Source: Micromonospora sp. C95
GTDB lineage: Bacteria; Actinomycetota; Actinomycetes; Mycobacteriales; Micromonosporaceae
Direction: 5' to 3'
DNA: 64,000 nt
NCBI RefSeq assembly: GCF_018070465.1
Contig: NZ_JAGPXT010000004.1
Span: forward strand, 1-64,000
Shown: one piece after another, positions 41,606-50,580 of the stretch
Numbering within the stretch: position 1 is the stretch's first letter
Layout of the letters: every line of letters begins with the position of its first letter
Made by a program: the position numbers and the translations under genes
Notes under the pieces: model-generated
What the model was told of the DNA's origin: nothing
Database searches by the model: none
Seen by the model: only the letters and a program-made list of their open reading frames with translations

Positions 41606-42205
41606 GTGAGCAATGCGGCGGTGAAACGGGACACCATCGCCGCCCGCCGTGCCGGTGGCATCCCGCAGGAGCGGGCCCGGCGACGGCAGGCGATCGTCGA
41701 GGCCGCAGTCCGCGTCATCGAGGAACACGGCACCGACACCGGGCTGGGCACGGTGGCCGACCGGGCCGGGCTGCCCAGACCGCACGTCTACCGCCATTTC
41801 TCCAGCAAGGACGACCTCGATCAGGCCGTCGCGCGGCATGCCGCCCGCCAGGTGAGCGCCTGGATCCGCCCGTCGCTGTCCGCCCCGGGCACCCCGCCTC
41901 AGGTGGTGCACGGCATCATCGGCCGGGTGCTGAGCTGGGCGGTTGCCCACCCCAACCTCTACCGGTTCCGGGCTCGCCTCGGCACCGCGCACGCCGTTCC
42001 CGAGATCACCGAGGCGGCCGTCGCCAACCTGCGCGCCGCCGGGCACGAGGCGCACCTGCCCGCGTACGTGGTGGCCAGCGTCGTCGGCATGGTCGACGCC
42101 GGCATCATCTGGTGGTTCGACCACCGCGACGAGGTCGAGCCGGACCAGCTCAACGACTGGCTCGCCGCCCAGGTGTGGCGGGTCGTCGCCGAGGCGGTCC
42201 GCTGA
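41606..42205 (+). CDS. TetR-family regulator of the acyl-CoA oxidase-like gene
   Basis: A 199-residue TetR starting with GTG at 41606. The HTH GLGTVADRAGLPRPHVYRHFSS lies near residues 50-71. There is no ribosome site before the start, and a -10-like TACAGT sits right upstream, so translation may be leaderless. It is divergent from the acyl-CoA oxidase-like gene with the TGGGTAC palindrome between. The ligand is probably an acyl-CoA or fatty acid by analogy with FadR-type TetRs; this is inference. Confidence 0.85.
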   Translation: MSNAAVKRDTIAARRAGGIPQERARRRQAIVEAAVRVIEEHGTDTGLGTVADRAGLPRPHVYRHFSSKDDLDQAVARHAARQVSAWIRPSLSAPGTPPQVVHGIIGRVLSWAVAHPNLYRFRARLGTAHAVPEITEAAVANLRAAGHEAHLPAYVVASVVGMVDAGIIWWFDHRDEVEPDQLNDWLAAQVWRVVAEAVR

Positions 42206-42425
42206 CCACCGTCGGCGTATGACCACAGGGTGCCGACCGGGCACCCGCCGAACCGGTCATCACCCGGCCAGGGGATCGGCCCTGCCATTGTCCGGCTCGG
42301 TGGTCACCCATTCCTCCCGGCGATCCCCGGCCCGAGGACCCTCGGTAATCCAGAACGGTTACAGGATCCGTTGATAGATCGATTGCTACCGTTCCTGCGC
42401 CGACCGCTGAAGGGGGAGACCGGTG

Positions 42426-43739
42426 ATGGCCACTGCTCCGGCACCAGCCCTCCGACCGGGCGTCCGGCGGTGGCTGGCACCACGCAGAACAGCCCTGGTG
42501 CTGCTGCCGCTGCTGCTGGCCGGCGCGGCTGCCGCCGTGCACCGCACGACCGGCCTGTTCTGGGGTGACTTCGCGGTCTACCAGGCGGGCGCCGTCGCGG
42601 CCGCGCGCGGCGACGGGCAGCTCTACGAGGCCGCCCACCGGGGCACCGACGGCATCGTGCTGGGTTTCACCTACCCCCCGTTCGCCGCCTTCCTGCTGCA
42701 GCCGCTGGCCCACGTCGACCCCACCGTGGGCGTCGGGATCTGGCTGCTGGCCTCGGTCGTCGCGCTGTCGGCCGGGGTCGCACTGGCGCTACGCGCCGCC
42801 GGTGTGGCCGCCTCCGCCGGCGCGGTACTGACCGGCACGGTCGCGATGCTGCCGGTGTTCCCGGTGGCCGGTCACCTTCAGGTCGGTCAGGTGGGCCTGT
42901 TCCTGATGCTGATCGTGCTGCTGGACCTGATGCACGGTCCGGGCCGGCGCTGGCACGGGCTCGGCGTCGGTGTCGCCGCCGGGGTGAAGCTGACGCCGCT
43001 CATCTTCGTGGCGTACCTGCTGTGCACCGGCCGGTGGCGGGCCGCGGGGGTGGCGTTGGCCGGGTTCGCCGCCACCGTCGGGCTCGGCTTCGCCTGGCGG
43101 CCACAGGACTCGGCGCGGTTCTTCAGCGGCGGCCTGTTCGACACCGCCCGGGTGACCGGGGACCCGCGGACCGTGCTGAACCAGTCGCTGCACGGCACGC
43201 TGGCCCGGCTCGCCGACACCGCCGACGTGCGAGCCGTCTGGCTGCCGGTGGCGGCGCTGACCGCGGTGGCCGGGCTGGTGATCGCGGCGCGCTGCGCCCA
43301 CGCCGGTGCACCGCTGCTCGGGGTGCTCGCCTGCGCCACGACCGGACTGCTCGTCTCGCCGGTCTCCTGGCATCACCACTGGGTGTGGTGCGTACCCGCG
43401 CTGGTGCTGCTGGTGGTGCGCGGACGCCGGGCGGGGCACCGGTTCGCGGTGGTGCTCGGCGCGGCGCTCTGGGCCGGCCTCGTGGCAAGCGCCGGGTGGA
43501 CCGTCATCGGTCTGCGCGGGACGGACCTGCACTTCCAGGGCTGGGCGCTGCTGCACACCAACATGTACGTGCTGGTCGGGCTGGCCGCACTGGGCTGGCT
43601 GGCGGTGCGTCCGGCCGGGGCGCCCGTCGGCGCTGAGCCGACCCGCCCACAACCGGCGGCGGACCCGGCCGCAGAACCGCACGGAAGGGACGGTGCCGAC
43701 ATGAACCGCGCCGACACCATCGAGGGCGGGATCCGGTGA
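42426..43739 (+). CDS. GT87 polyprenol-phosphate-sugar mannosyltransferase-like protein
   Basis: A 437-residue polytopic membrane protein with about ten hydrophobic segments. GDFAVYQAGAVAAARG and TYPPFAAFLLQPL (near residues 42-90) are the Asp and aromatic loop blocks of GT87 enzymes such as PimE and ArfC, which use polyprenyl-phosphate mannose or related donors outside the membrane. AGVKLTPLIFVAYLL near residue 185 is the second GT87 landmark. It starts a four-gene unit with GT2, flippase-like and methyltransferase genes. GTG at 42423 is an alternative start with a good GGGGGAG site. Confidence 0.85.
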   Translation: MATAPAPALRPGVRRWLAPRRTALVLLPLLLAGAAAAVHRTTGLFWGDFAVYQAGAVAAARGDGQLYEAAHRGTDGIVLGFTYPPFAAFLLQPLAHVDPTVGVGIWLLASVVALSAGVALALRAAGVAASAGAVLTGTVAMLPVFPVAGHLQVGQVGLFLMLIVLLDLMHGPGRRWHGLGVGVAAGVKLTPLIFVAYLLCTGRWRAAGVALAGFAATVGLGFAWRPQDSARFFSGGLFDTARVTGDPRTVLNQSLHGTLARLADTADVRAVWLPVAALTAVAGLVIAARCAHAGAPLLGVLACATTGLLVSPVSWHHHWVWCVPALVLLVVRGRRAGHRFAVVLGAALWAGLVASAGWTVIGLRGTDLHFQGWALLHTNMYVLVGLAALGWLAVRPAGAPVGAEPTRPQPAADPAAEPHGRDGADMNRADTIEGGIR

Positions 43740-44773
43740 GGGTCTCGGTGGTCGTGCCCAACTACAACAAGGAGCGGACGCTGCACGCCTGCCTGTCCTC
43801 GGTGTACGCGCAGACCCCGCCGCCGGCCGAAGTGATCGTCGTCGACGACGCGAGCACCGACCGGTCGCGACAGATCGCAGCCGGCTTCCCGTGCACGGTG
43901 GTGGCCTTCGGGGCCAACCGGGGCGTGTCGGCGGCCCGCAACGCCGGTGCCGCCCGGGCCACCGGCGACGTGTTGTTCTTCGTCGACTCGGACATCGCGC
44001 TGGCCCCCGGTGCGCTTGCCGCCGCGGTGCGCGCCCTTTCGGCGCATCCCGACTGCGGCGTGGTGCAGGGCATCTACGACCCGCGTCCGCTCTACGACGA
44101 CGGGCCGGTCGAGGCGTACAAGACGTTGTTCGAACACTACTGGCGGCGTCGGGCCACCGGGGTGACCACGAGCACCATGTTCGCCCTCACGGCCGTACCG
44201 AGAGCCGTGTTCGACCTGGTGGGCGGCTTCGACGAGCGGCTGCGCGACGCCGAGGACGTGGAGTTCGGCACCCGGTTGCCCCGACGGTACGAGATCCGGG
44301 TCAGCGACGAGATCGTCGGCCGGCACGACGACGTGGACCGGCTGTGGCCCTACCTGTCGGAGCTGTTCCGCCGGGCGGTGACGTACGCCGACGCGGTCGT
44401 GGCGGCCCGATGGCAGCGGCCGGTCGCCGGGGCCGACACCGCGCAGCGGTCGCCGCATCCGGTCGATGTCGGGTCCGTGGTCGGCATGGGCGCGACCGGG
44501 CTGGCGGTGGCCGGCGTGCCCCTGGTCGTCCTCACACCCTGGCTGGGGTTGCTGCCGGTGGCCCTGCTGACCGCCGCCGTGGTTGCCGACCGCGAGTTGC
44601 TGGCCTTCGCCCGGCGGCACCGGGGCCCCCGGTTCCTGATCTACGCCACCTGGCTGCGGTGGATGACCCACCTGACCGAGTTCGTCGGGATGGGCCTGGG
44701 GGTGTGCGCGGCCCTGCTGCGCCGGTTGCGGGACCACCGGTCCCGACCGGTGAGTCTGGTGTCGCGCCGGTGA
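43736..44773 (+). CDS. GT2 glycosyltransferase with C-terminal membrane segments
   Basis: A 345-residue GT2. SVVVPNYNKERTL (residues 4-16), IVVDDASTDRS, and the DSD metal motif in FFVDSDIALA are typical, and AARNAGAARATGDVLF precedes the DSD. The aromatic block VEAYKTLFEHYW follows and RDAEDVEFGTRL supplies the ED acid. Two or three membrane segments close the protein. It overlaps GT87 (GTGA) and the next gene (GTGA). It shares the YD/E-P-L…D…Y…YW pattern with three other GT2s in this cluster. Confidence 0.88.
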   Translation: MRVSVVVPNYNKERTLHACLSSVYAQTPPPAEVIVVDDASTDRSRQIAAGFPCTVVAFGANRGVSAARNAGAARATGDVLFFVDSDIALAPGALAAAVRALSAHPDCGVVQGIYDPRPLYDDGPVEAYKTLFEHYWRRRATGVTTSTMFALTAVPRAVFDLVGGFDERLRDAEDVEFGTRLPRRYEIRVSDEIVGRHDDVDRLWPYLSELFRRAVTYADAVVAARWQRPVAGADTAQRSPHPVDVGSVVGMGATGLAVAGVPLVVLTPWLGLLPVALLTAAVVADRELLAFARRHRGPRFLIYATWLRWMTHLTEFVGMGLGVCAALLRRLRDHRSRPVSLVSRR

Positions 44774-45735
44774 GCGGCCGTTGGTGGCGGCTGGCCAACC
44801 ACGTCCTCACGGCCGTGTTCGTGGTGGCCCTGACCGTCGGTCTGGTGCTGTTCGTCCGGGCCCAGGACTGGACTCCGGTGGCCACGCTGGCCGGCCAACT
44901 TGATCCGCTGCGGGTGGTGGCGGCGCTGATCGGCGCCCTGCTGATCAACGCCGCCGGGCTGCTGCTGGGGCTGGCCTCCTGGCGGGCGCTCTTCGCCGAC
45001 CTGGGCGCCGCGGTCGACAGGTGGACCGCGTACCGGCTGTTCTTCGTGGGTTTCCTGGCCAAGTTCGTGCCGGGCCGGTTCGTCGCTCTGCCGGTGCTGC
45101 TGCGGATGGGCAAGGAGATCGAGGTGGGGCCGGTCCGGCTGGCCGGGGTGTTCCTGCTCAGCTGGGCGGTGGTGGCGATGACCGGGATGACGATCGCGCT
45201 CGCGGCCGGGCCGGCACTGCTGTCCGGAACCGCCGGCTGGCTGCTGGTCGCCACCGTGCCCCTGGTGGTGCTGGTCGCCCGGCCGGACCTGCTGAACCGG
45301 GGACTGGCGGCGGCGGCCCGGCTGCTACGACGACCACCACCGCAGGTCACCGCCTCCGCCACCGGCGTACGTCGGGCGGTCACCGCACAGTCGCTGTCCT
45401 GGCTGGTCTCCGGGCACCACCTGTGGTTGCTGGCGGTGGTCGCCGGAGCGCCGCCGGCCCGGTCGTACCTGATCTGCGTCGCCGGGTTCGCCGCCGCGAC
45501 GGTGGCCGGCCTGTCGGTGATGATCGCCCCGGACGGTCTGGGGGTGCGTGAGGCGGTGCTCATGCTCGGGCTGGTCACCGTGCTGCCGGTCGCCGTGGCG
45601 ACACCGGTGGTGCTGGTCAGCCGGCTGGTCTGCGCGCTCAGCGAGGTGGCGGTCGGTGGGGTGGGGCTGCTGCTGGCCCAGTACCTGCACCGACGCCGCA
45701 CCGATCCGGTGCGGCGGGTCGCGCCGGTCGGCTGA
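44770..45735 (+). CDS. Flippase-like membrane protein (LPG-synthase TM / UPF0104)
   Basis: A 321-residue protein with about eight membrane segments in the lysylphosphatidylglycerol-synthase TM / AglD-like fold. FFVGFLAKFVPGRFVALPVLLRMGKE (near residue 90) and MIAPDGLGVREAVL (near 255) are its conserved loops. Such proteins are thought to move lipids or lipid-linked sugars across the membrane or help glycolipid synthesis. It overlaps the GT2 gene upstream and is followed after 19 bases by the methyltransferase. Role in this cluster is inferred. Confidence 0.8.
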   Translation: MSGRWWRLANHVLTAVFVVALTVGLVLFVRAQDWTPVATLAGQLDPLRVVAALIGALLINAAGLLLGLASWRALFADLGAAVDRWTAYRLFFVGFLAKFVPGRFVALPVLLRMGKEIEVGPVRLAGVFLLSWAVVAMTGMTIALAAGPALLSGTAGWLLVATVPLVVLVARPDLLNRGLAAAARLLRRPPPQVTASATGVRRAVTAQSLSWLVSGHHLWLLAVVAGAPPARSYLICVAGFAAATVAGLSVMIAPDGLGVREAVLMLGLVTVLPVAVATPVVLVSRLVCALSEVAVGGVGLLLAQYLHRRRTDPVRRVAPVG

Positions 45736-45754
45736 CGTCATCGAAGGAGAGATC

Positions 45755-46384
45755 ATGGGCAGGGCACCACTGCGGACGATGGCCCGACTGGTCGGCGCGC
45801 CGGTACGGGCGCTGGTACGACGCAGTCCCCGGTTGACCGCCGCGCTCTGGGACACCCAGTACGCGCTGGGTTTCTGGGGCTACCTGGACACCACCGGCGG
45901 TGGCGAGGTGCCGTTGTCGCTGATCGAGACGTGGGCGCCGCACCCGACGATCCTCGACCTGGGCTGTGGCACCAGCGCCAACCTGCCGCTGGCGCAGGGC
46001 CGGCACCGGCACTACCACGGGGTGGACATCAGCCGGCGGGCGATCGAGGCGGCCCGGTCGCTCGCCCGGCCGGATGCGTCGTTCGAGGTGGCCGACATCC
46101 GCACCTACGACACCACCCGGCGCTTCGACGCGATCCTGCTGCGTGAGGTCATCTACTACCTGTCCGTGCCGGAGGCGACGCAGCTGTTGCGCCGCCTGCC
46201 CGGGCTGCTCACCGACCGGGGGCGGATCCTCGTGCAGATCTACGACGTGCAGCGGTCGCGGCAGTTCGTGGAGGTGATCCGCGAGTGCGCGCTCGACGCG
46301 GTAACCCGGGAGCCCACGGACTCCGACGGCGGTGCGGCGGGGGCCTTCTTCGTGCTCACCCCCGCCGCCGCCCCGAAACACTGA
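45755..46384 (+). CDS. SAM-dependent methyltransferase
   Basis: A 209-residue class I methyltransferase. Motif I is ILDLGCGTSAN (residues 66-76); HYHGVDISRRAIEAAR gives the acidic residue for the SAM ribose; VADIRTYD and FDAILLREVIYYLS are motifs II-III. The ATG at 45755 has GAAGGAGA upstream. Its probable target is a sugar or lipid of the glycan made by this cluster. Its 3' end is ten bases from the convergent SARP gene. Confidence 0.83.
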   Translation: MGRAPLRTMARLVGAPVRALVRRSPRLTAALWDTQYALGFWGYLDTTGGGEVPLSLIETWAPHPTILDLGCGTSANLPLAQGRHRHYHGVDISRRAIEAARSLARPDASFEVADIRTYDTTRRFDAILLREVIYYLSVPEATQLLRRLPGLLTDRGRILVQIYDVQRSRQFVEVIRECALDAVTREPTDSDGGAAGAFFVLTPAAAPKH

Positions 46385-46394
46385 CCCGCACCGG

Positions 46395-47201
46395 TCAGAC
46401 CGGCACCCGGCGTTCCCACCACGGGCGTACCGTCACGGGTTCGCTGCGCAGCAGTCTGCGGTGCAGATCCTGAAGCCGGTGACCCGGCTCCACGCCGAGC
46501 CGGTCGGCGAGGGTGTCCCGGGCGTCCTGGAACGCGGTGAGCGCCTCCGCCCGCCGGGAGGTCTGCCCGAGCGCGACGAGCAGCAGTTCCCAGAGCCGCT
46601 CCCGCATCGGATGCTCCACGAGCATCCAGCGCAACTCGGCCACCACGTCCTCCACGTCGCCCAGGAGCAGTCGCAGGCCGGTCACCTCCTCCAGCACGTC
46701 CTGCCGCAGCTCGGTCAACCGGATCCGTTCGGCCTCGGCCAGCGGGCCGGTCGCCTCGTGCAGGGCCTGACCGGACCAGTGCGCCAGGCCGCGTTGGAAC
46801 AGGTAGAGCGCCTGCGCCAGCTCGGCCCGGGAGCGGGCGGCGCGGGCCGCCCGGACGTCACGCTCGAAGCGGACGATGTCCACCGCCTCCGGCGGTACGT
46901 CCAGGGTGTACCCCGGACGGGTGGAGCGCAGCACCCGGGCGAGTGCCGGGCGGCGGCCGGGCGGCTCCAGCACCCGGCGCAGCCGGCCGATGTAGGTGTG
47001 CACCATGTTCTCCACCGAGTCGGGCCGGCGGCCCACCCAGATGGCGTCGACGATCTGGGCCACGGAGAGCACCATGCCGCTGCGCATCGCCAGCACCGCC
47101 AGCACCTCGCGTTGTCGTGGGGTGCCCAGATAGAGGCGGGCGTCCGCCCGACGGGCCTGGATCGGGCCGAGCAAGAGTATTGACAGGTCATCGTGCGACA
47201 T
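46395..47201 (-). CDS. Short SARP activator (winged helix plus BTAD)
   Basis: A 268-residue SARP without ATPase or TPR: OmpR-like winged helix (about 8-100, ILLLGPIQARRADARLYL, RQREVLAVLAMRSG) and BTAD domain (about 105-255, LEEVTGLRLLLGDVEDVV). ATG at 47201 fixes the usual N-terminus. It is the last gene of the leftward unit with the deacetylase and a GT2, and lies inside the glycan cluster, so it probably activates that cluster. It is shorter and distinct from the two SARPs near the lanthipeptide genes. Confidence 0.83.
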   Translation of the reverse strand: MSHDDLSILLLGPIQARRADARLYLGTPRQREVLAVLAMRSGMVLSVAQIVDAIWVGRRPDSVENMVHTYIGRLRRVLEPPGRRPALARVLRSTRPGYTLDVPPEAVDIVRFERDVRAARAARSRAELAQALYLFQRGLAHWSGQALHEATGPLAEAERIRLTELRQDVLEEVTGLRLLLGDVEDVVAELRWMLVEHPMRERLWELLLVALGQTSRRAEALTAFQDARDTLADRLGVEPGHRLQDLHRRLLRSEPVTVRPWWERRVPV

Positions 47202-47288
47202 CAGAGTTTTCTCCCCCACCCAATCGAACCGGGTGCCACGACCCGGCTCCGGCACTTGTGCGGTGTCGACGGCTCCGGCACTCCCCAC

Positions 47289-47996
47289 CTACCGGTCCTC
47301 CGCGACGGTGACGAAGCGGAGTCCCTGGCCGATCAGCCTCGGGATGACCTGGGTCAGGGCGGCGAGGGTTTGTGACCGGTCGCCGCCGCCGTCGTGGCAG
47401 AGGATGATCTGCCCGGGCCGGGTTCGGGACAGGGTCCGGGTGATCCTTTCGACGCCCGGACTGCGCCAGTCGCTGGGGTTGACCGTCCAGTCGACCGGGG
47501 TGAGGCCAAGGTCGGCGGTGGTCCGCAGGACGGTGGGTGACCAGTTGCCGCCGGGGGCGCGGAACAGCCGGGGGGTGACCCCGGTGGCGTCCTCGATCGC
47601 CCGCTGGGTCCGGTCGATCTCCGCCCGTAGGGCCGGGCGGGGCAGGGCGGCGAACGGTTGTGGATGCGTCATGGAGTGGTTGCCGATCGGATGACCGGCG
47701 GCCATGATCCGCCGGGCCAGCTCGGGGTGCTCGCGTACCCGGTCGCCGATGAGGAAGAACGTGGCGCGTATCCCGTGGGCGTCGAGCAGGTCGAGCAGCG
47801 GCGGGGTCCACCTCGGGTGCGGGCCGTCGTCGATGGTCAGCGCGATGCCGTCGCCGGGGACGCCGAACGCCGGCCAGCGGGGGCCACCGCGGGCGGGACG
47901 GCGGCGCAGCAGTTGGCGGCCCCGGTAGGCGAACAGCAGGTAGTGCAGTGCCTGTGCGCAGAGGTGGGTGGTGAGCGGTCCGTGGCCGGCGTTCAT
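47289..47996 (-). CDS. Polysaccharide deacetylase (NodB/CE4)
   Basis: A 235-residue CE4 enzyme. Motif 1 TIDDGPH (54-60) gives the catalytic base and metal Asp (57); motif 2 His107 and His111 (GNHSMTH) bind metal; RAPGGNW is motif 3; LCHDGGG near 205 is motif 5. The N-terminal 50 residues hold no clear signal peptide, so it may act on a lipid-linked precursor at the inner face. It overlaps the upstream GT2 (ATGA). It removes N- or O-acetyl groups from a GlcNAc-type sugar, suggesting the cluster's glycan contains one. Confidence 0.87.
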   Translation of the reverse strand: MNAGHGPLTTHLCAQALHYLLFAYRGRQLLRRRPARGGPRWPAFGVPGDGIALTIDDGPHPRWTPPLLDLLDAHGIRATFFLIGDRVREHPELARRIMAAGHPIGNHSMTHPQPFAALPRPALRAEIDRTQRAIEDATGVTPRLFRAPGGNWSPTVLRTTADLGLTPVDWTVNPSDWRSPGVERITRTLSRTRPGQIILCHDGGGDRSQTLAALTQVIPRLIGQGLRFVTVAEDR

Positions 47997-48994
47997 CGGG
48001 ACGTTTTCGCAGCGGTCACCCGGGTGGGCCCGAAGTCGCGGTCGGTGAGGTGGCGCAGCCCGCCCACCACCGCGCCGGCGACGATGGCCAGCTGCACCAT
48101 CAGGTGCACGAGGAAGAAGAAGGCGGTGAAGGCGGGCCCTCGCTGGCGCAGGACGAAGCGGAGCAGGCCGGGCTCGGCCACGGTGAACAGCGCGAAACAC
48201 AGCAGGGCCGCCAGCGGCCAACCGCCGGTGAGCGGTGTCAGCGTCAGGCTGGCCGGCACCACGGCGGCGGTGAGCAGGCCCGCCGGGCTGTTCGCGCGGA
48301 TGCCGGCCGGGCCGCGTTCGGCCAGGGCCACCGGGATCAGCAGCTGCGAGCGACGGAACTGCTTGCGCAGCAGCGCACCGAGCCGGCTGTCGTCGTCGTG
48401 GCGGCAGACGACCGTGTCGGTGAGGACGATGCCGTACCGGTCGCCCATCCGGTCGCCCAGCTCGACGTCCTCGGAGGCGCGCAGGTTCTCGTCGAACAGC
48501 CCGACGGAGGTGAACACCTCCCGCCGGATGAGGCAGACCGCGAAGAGGCTGGTGCGTACCCGGCCGACGTGACGCAGCCGCCAGTAGTGTCCGTGCAGCA
48601 GCCGGTACGCCTCGACGGGCCCGTCGTCGAACAACGGTTCCAGGGAGTAGATGCCGTGTACGCAGGCGACGTCCGGTTGCTCGCGCAGTACCGCGAGGGC
48701 GTTCGCCAGCGCGTCCGGCTCGGGCGCGCAGTCGGAGTCCAGAAAGAACAGCAGCTCACCGGTGCTGGCGCGGATGCCGCGGTTGCGGGCGGCGGCCGGT
48801 CCGGCGTTGCGGTCGGTGACAAGTAGCCGGCACGGGAAGCGCCGGGCGATCGCTCGGGTGTCGTCGGTACTGGCGTCGTCGACGACGATGACCTCGGTCA
48901 CCGGATGGTGTTGCCGACGAATCGCCTCGAGACAGGCACCCAGGGTCTTCGAGCTGTTGTGGGTGGGGATGATGACCGAGACCGTCGGCGGCAT
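47993..48994 (-). CDS. GT2 glycosyltransferase with membrane tail
   Basis: A 333-residue GT2 starting MPPTVSVIIPTHNSS; GAAGGTG nine bases upstream supports this start. FFLDSDCAPE holds the DSD, and the block VEAYRLLHGHYWRL matches the same block in the 43736 enzyme (VEAYKTLFEHYWRR), as does ASEDVELGDR versus DAEDVEFGTR. Two or three membrane segments close the protein. It heads the leftward unit (GT2, deacetylase, SARP) and is divergent from the aminotransferase gene. Confidence 0.87.
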   Translation of the reverse strand: MPPTVSVIIPTHNSSKTLGACLEAIRRQHHPVTEVIVVDDASTDDTRAIARRFPCRLLVTDRNAGPAAARNRGIRASTGELLFFLDSDCAPEPDALANALAVLREQPDVACVHGIYSLEPLFDDGPVEAYRLLHGHYWRLRHVGRVRTSLFAVCLIRREVFTSVGLFDENLRASEDVELGDRMGDRYGIVLTDTVVCRHDDDSRLGALLRKQFRRSQLLIPVALAERGPAGIRANSPAGLLTAAVVPASLTLTPLTGGWPLAALLCFALFTVAEPGLLRFVLRQRGPAFTAFFFLVHLMVQLAIVAGAVVGGLRHLTDRDFGPTRVTAAKTSR

Positions 48995-49170
48995 GTTCAA
49001 CACCTTCGGGACGTAGGGCAATGCGCTAAGGAAATTGACGAGGAAAATTCTCTTCGCAGCGACCAAGTTAGCTACCGGCCAGCCCTGCCGCAAGGGGTTG
49101 CCTTGCGTAGTCAAGGTTGCATCCAGCATCGGTCCAGGAAAGATCTCGCAGCAATGGATAGCGTCCCGAC
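48995..49170. promoter_or_regulatory. Divergent promoter region of the glycan cluster
   Basis: A 176-base gap, more AT-rich than its surroundings near 49025-49065, between the leftward GT2 unit and the rightward aminotransferase unit. GCAAGG at 49090 and TCAAGG at 49111 are partial direct repeats; they may be SARP sites but the match is weak. Both units probably start here. Confidence 0.4.
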
Positions 49171-50580
49171 ATGCCCAATCTGGTCAGCGTCGAGGAATGC
49201 GAACGTCTCACCATTCGGGAGGTGCACGATCTCTATCGGCGGTACGTGAACGCAAGCCAGGTCAATCTGATGACCTCGTTCGGGTTCGGCCGGGAATTGG
49301 TCGACCAGGCCGAGGGTGCCTACCTGACATTACGTGACGGTCGCCGGATCCTCGATCTGACCGGCGGGGTGGGGGTGCTCAACCATGGCCACAACCACCC
49401 GCGCATCGTCGAGGCCCGCCGCCGGTTCGCCGAGCGGCGGCGGATGGAGGTGCACAAGACGTACTTTTCGCCCTACCTTGCGGCGCTCGGTCACAACCTC
49501 GCGCAGTTGCTGCCCGGTGATCTCGCCATGTCCTTTCTGCCCAACTCGGGCGCGGAGGCGGTGGAGGGCGCGGTGAAGCTCGCCTATAAATACCACGGTG
49601 GTCGACGCGGGACCATCCTGCGCGCGGACTGCGGTTTTCACGGAAAGCTGCTCGCTTCCGGTGGACTGACCGGACAACCGCACTTCAACTTTCCGACGAT
49701 TCCGGGAATCGTTCCTTTCGCCTATGGCGATCTAAATTCCGTCCGGTCGGCCATTGACGACAATCCGGACGACGTCTATGCGCTCATCGTCGAGCCCTTC
49801 AGCGCCTCTACGATTCAGTGGTGTGACGAATCGTTCCTGCGCGGGGTGCGGGAACTGTGCGACCGGCACGACATCGTGTTGATCTTCGACGAGATCTACA
49901 CCGGTTGGGGCAAGACGGGCAGCCTCTTCTACTTCATGCGCTACCCGGGCCTGATACCGGACGTGCTGACCACCAGCAAATCCTTCGGCGGTGGCAAGTC
50001 GTCCATTTCGGCCTTCGTCGCCCGGAAACCGGTGTTCCGCCGGGCGTACGACAACCTGACCGACGCGCTGCTGCAGAGCACCAGCACCACGTACTACGGC
50101 ATGGGGGAGGAGTGCGTCACCGCCATCGAGGCGATAAACGTGGTGGTGGAGGACGACTACCCGGCGCGCGCCCGCGAGCTGGAACGCGTCCTCGAACCGG
50201 CGCTGAACCGGTTGGCGAAGGAGTACCCGGACGCGGTCGACCGGGTGGCCGGCGCCGGAGCGCTCTGGGGTGTGCAGATCTCCGGCGGTCCGAAGGTCCT
50301 CGACCTGGTGTCCCGACTCGCCCCGGGCGGGGTGGCCCGCGACCCCCGGTTCAAGGCGAAACTGGTCACCTCCGCCGTGGTCAACGCCCTCTACCGCGAC
50401 CACGACATCTTCACCTACTACGCCTTGAACGGACGCAATCCACTGATCATCGGCCCGTCCCTGGTCACCGATCCGGCCGACGTGCAACGCGGCGTCGACG
50501 CCCTCGCCGAGGTGCTCGACCAGGGGTTGACCCGGCTGGTCTCCCGCTTCGTCGCGCAGAAGATGGGTTCGCTGTGGTGA
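49171..50580 (+). CDS. Class III PLP aminotransferase
   Basis: A 469-residue fold-type I enzyme. GGVGVLNHGHNHPRI (66-80) and SGAEAVEGAVKLA (126-138) are class III signatures; FDEIYTGWGKTG (239-250) binds the PLP pyridine through Asp240; Lys270 in TTSKSFGGGK is the Schiff-base lysine. Relatives include ornithine, diaminobutyrate and glutamate-semialdehyde enzymes. In this cluster it may make an amino compound attached to the glycan, or a free amino acid. It begins a six-gene rightward unit and overlaps the epimerase by four bases (GTGA). Confidence 0.87.
   Translation: MPNLVSVEECERLTIREVHDLYRRYVNASQVNLMTSFGFGRELVDQAEGAYLTLRDGRRILDLTGGVGVLNHGHNHPRIVEARRRFAERRRMEVHKTYFSPYLAALGHNLAQLLPGDLAMSFLPNSGAEAVEGAVKLAYKYHGGRRGTILRADCGFHGKLLASGGLTGQPHFNFPTIPGIVPFAYGDLNSVRSAIDDNPDDVYALIVEPFSASTIQWCDESFLRGVRELCDRHDIVLIFDEIYTGWGKTGSLFYFMRYPGLIPDVLTTSKSFGGGKSSISAFVARKPVFRRAYDNLTDALLQSTSTTYYGMGEECVTAIEAINVVVEDDYPARARELERVLEPALNRLAKEYPDAVDRVAGAGALWGVQISGGPKVLDLVSRLAPGGVARDPRFKAKLVTSAVVNALYRDHDIFTYYALNGRNPLIIGPSLVTDPADVQRGVDALAEVLDQGLTRLVSRFVAQKMGSLW

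Noticed and set aside
42353..42394. Inverted repeat GAACGGT … ACCGTTC before the GT87 gene
   Set aside because: Arms are seven bases and 28 apart, with no copy elsewhere in the glycan cluster, so it is too weak as an operator.
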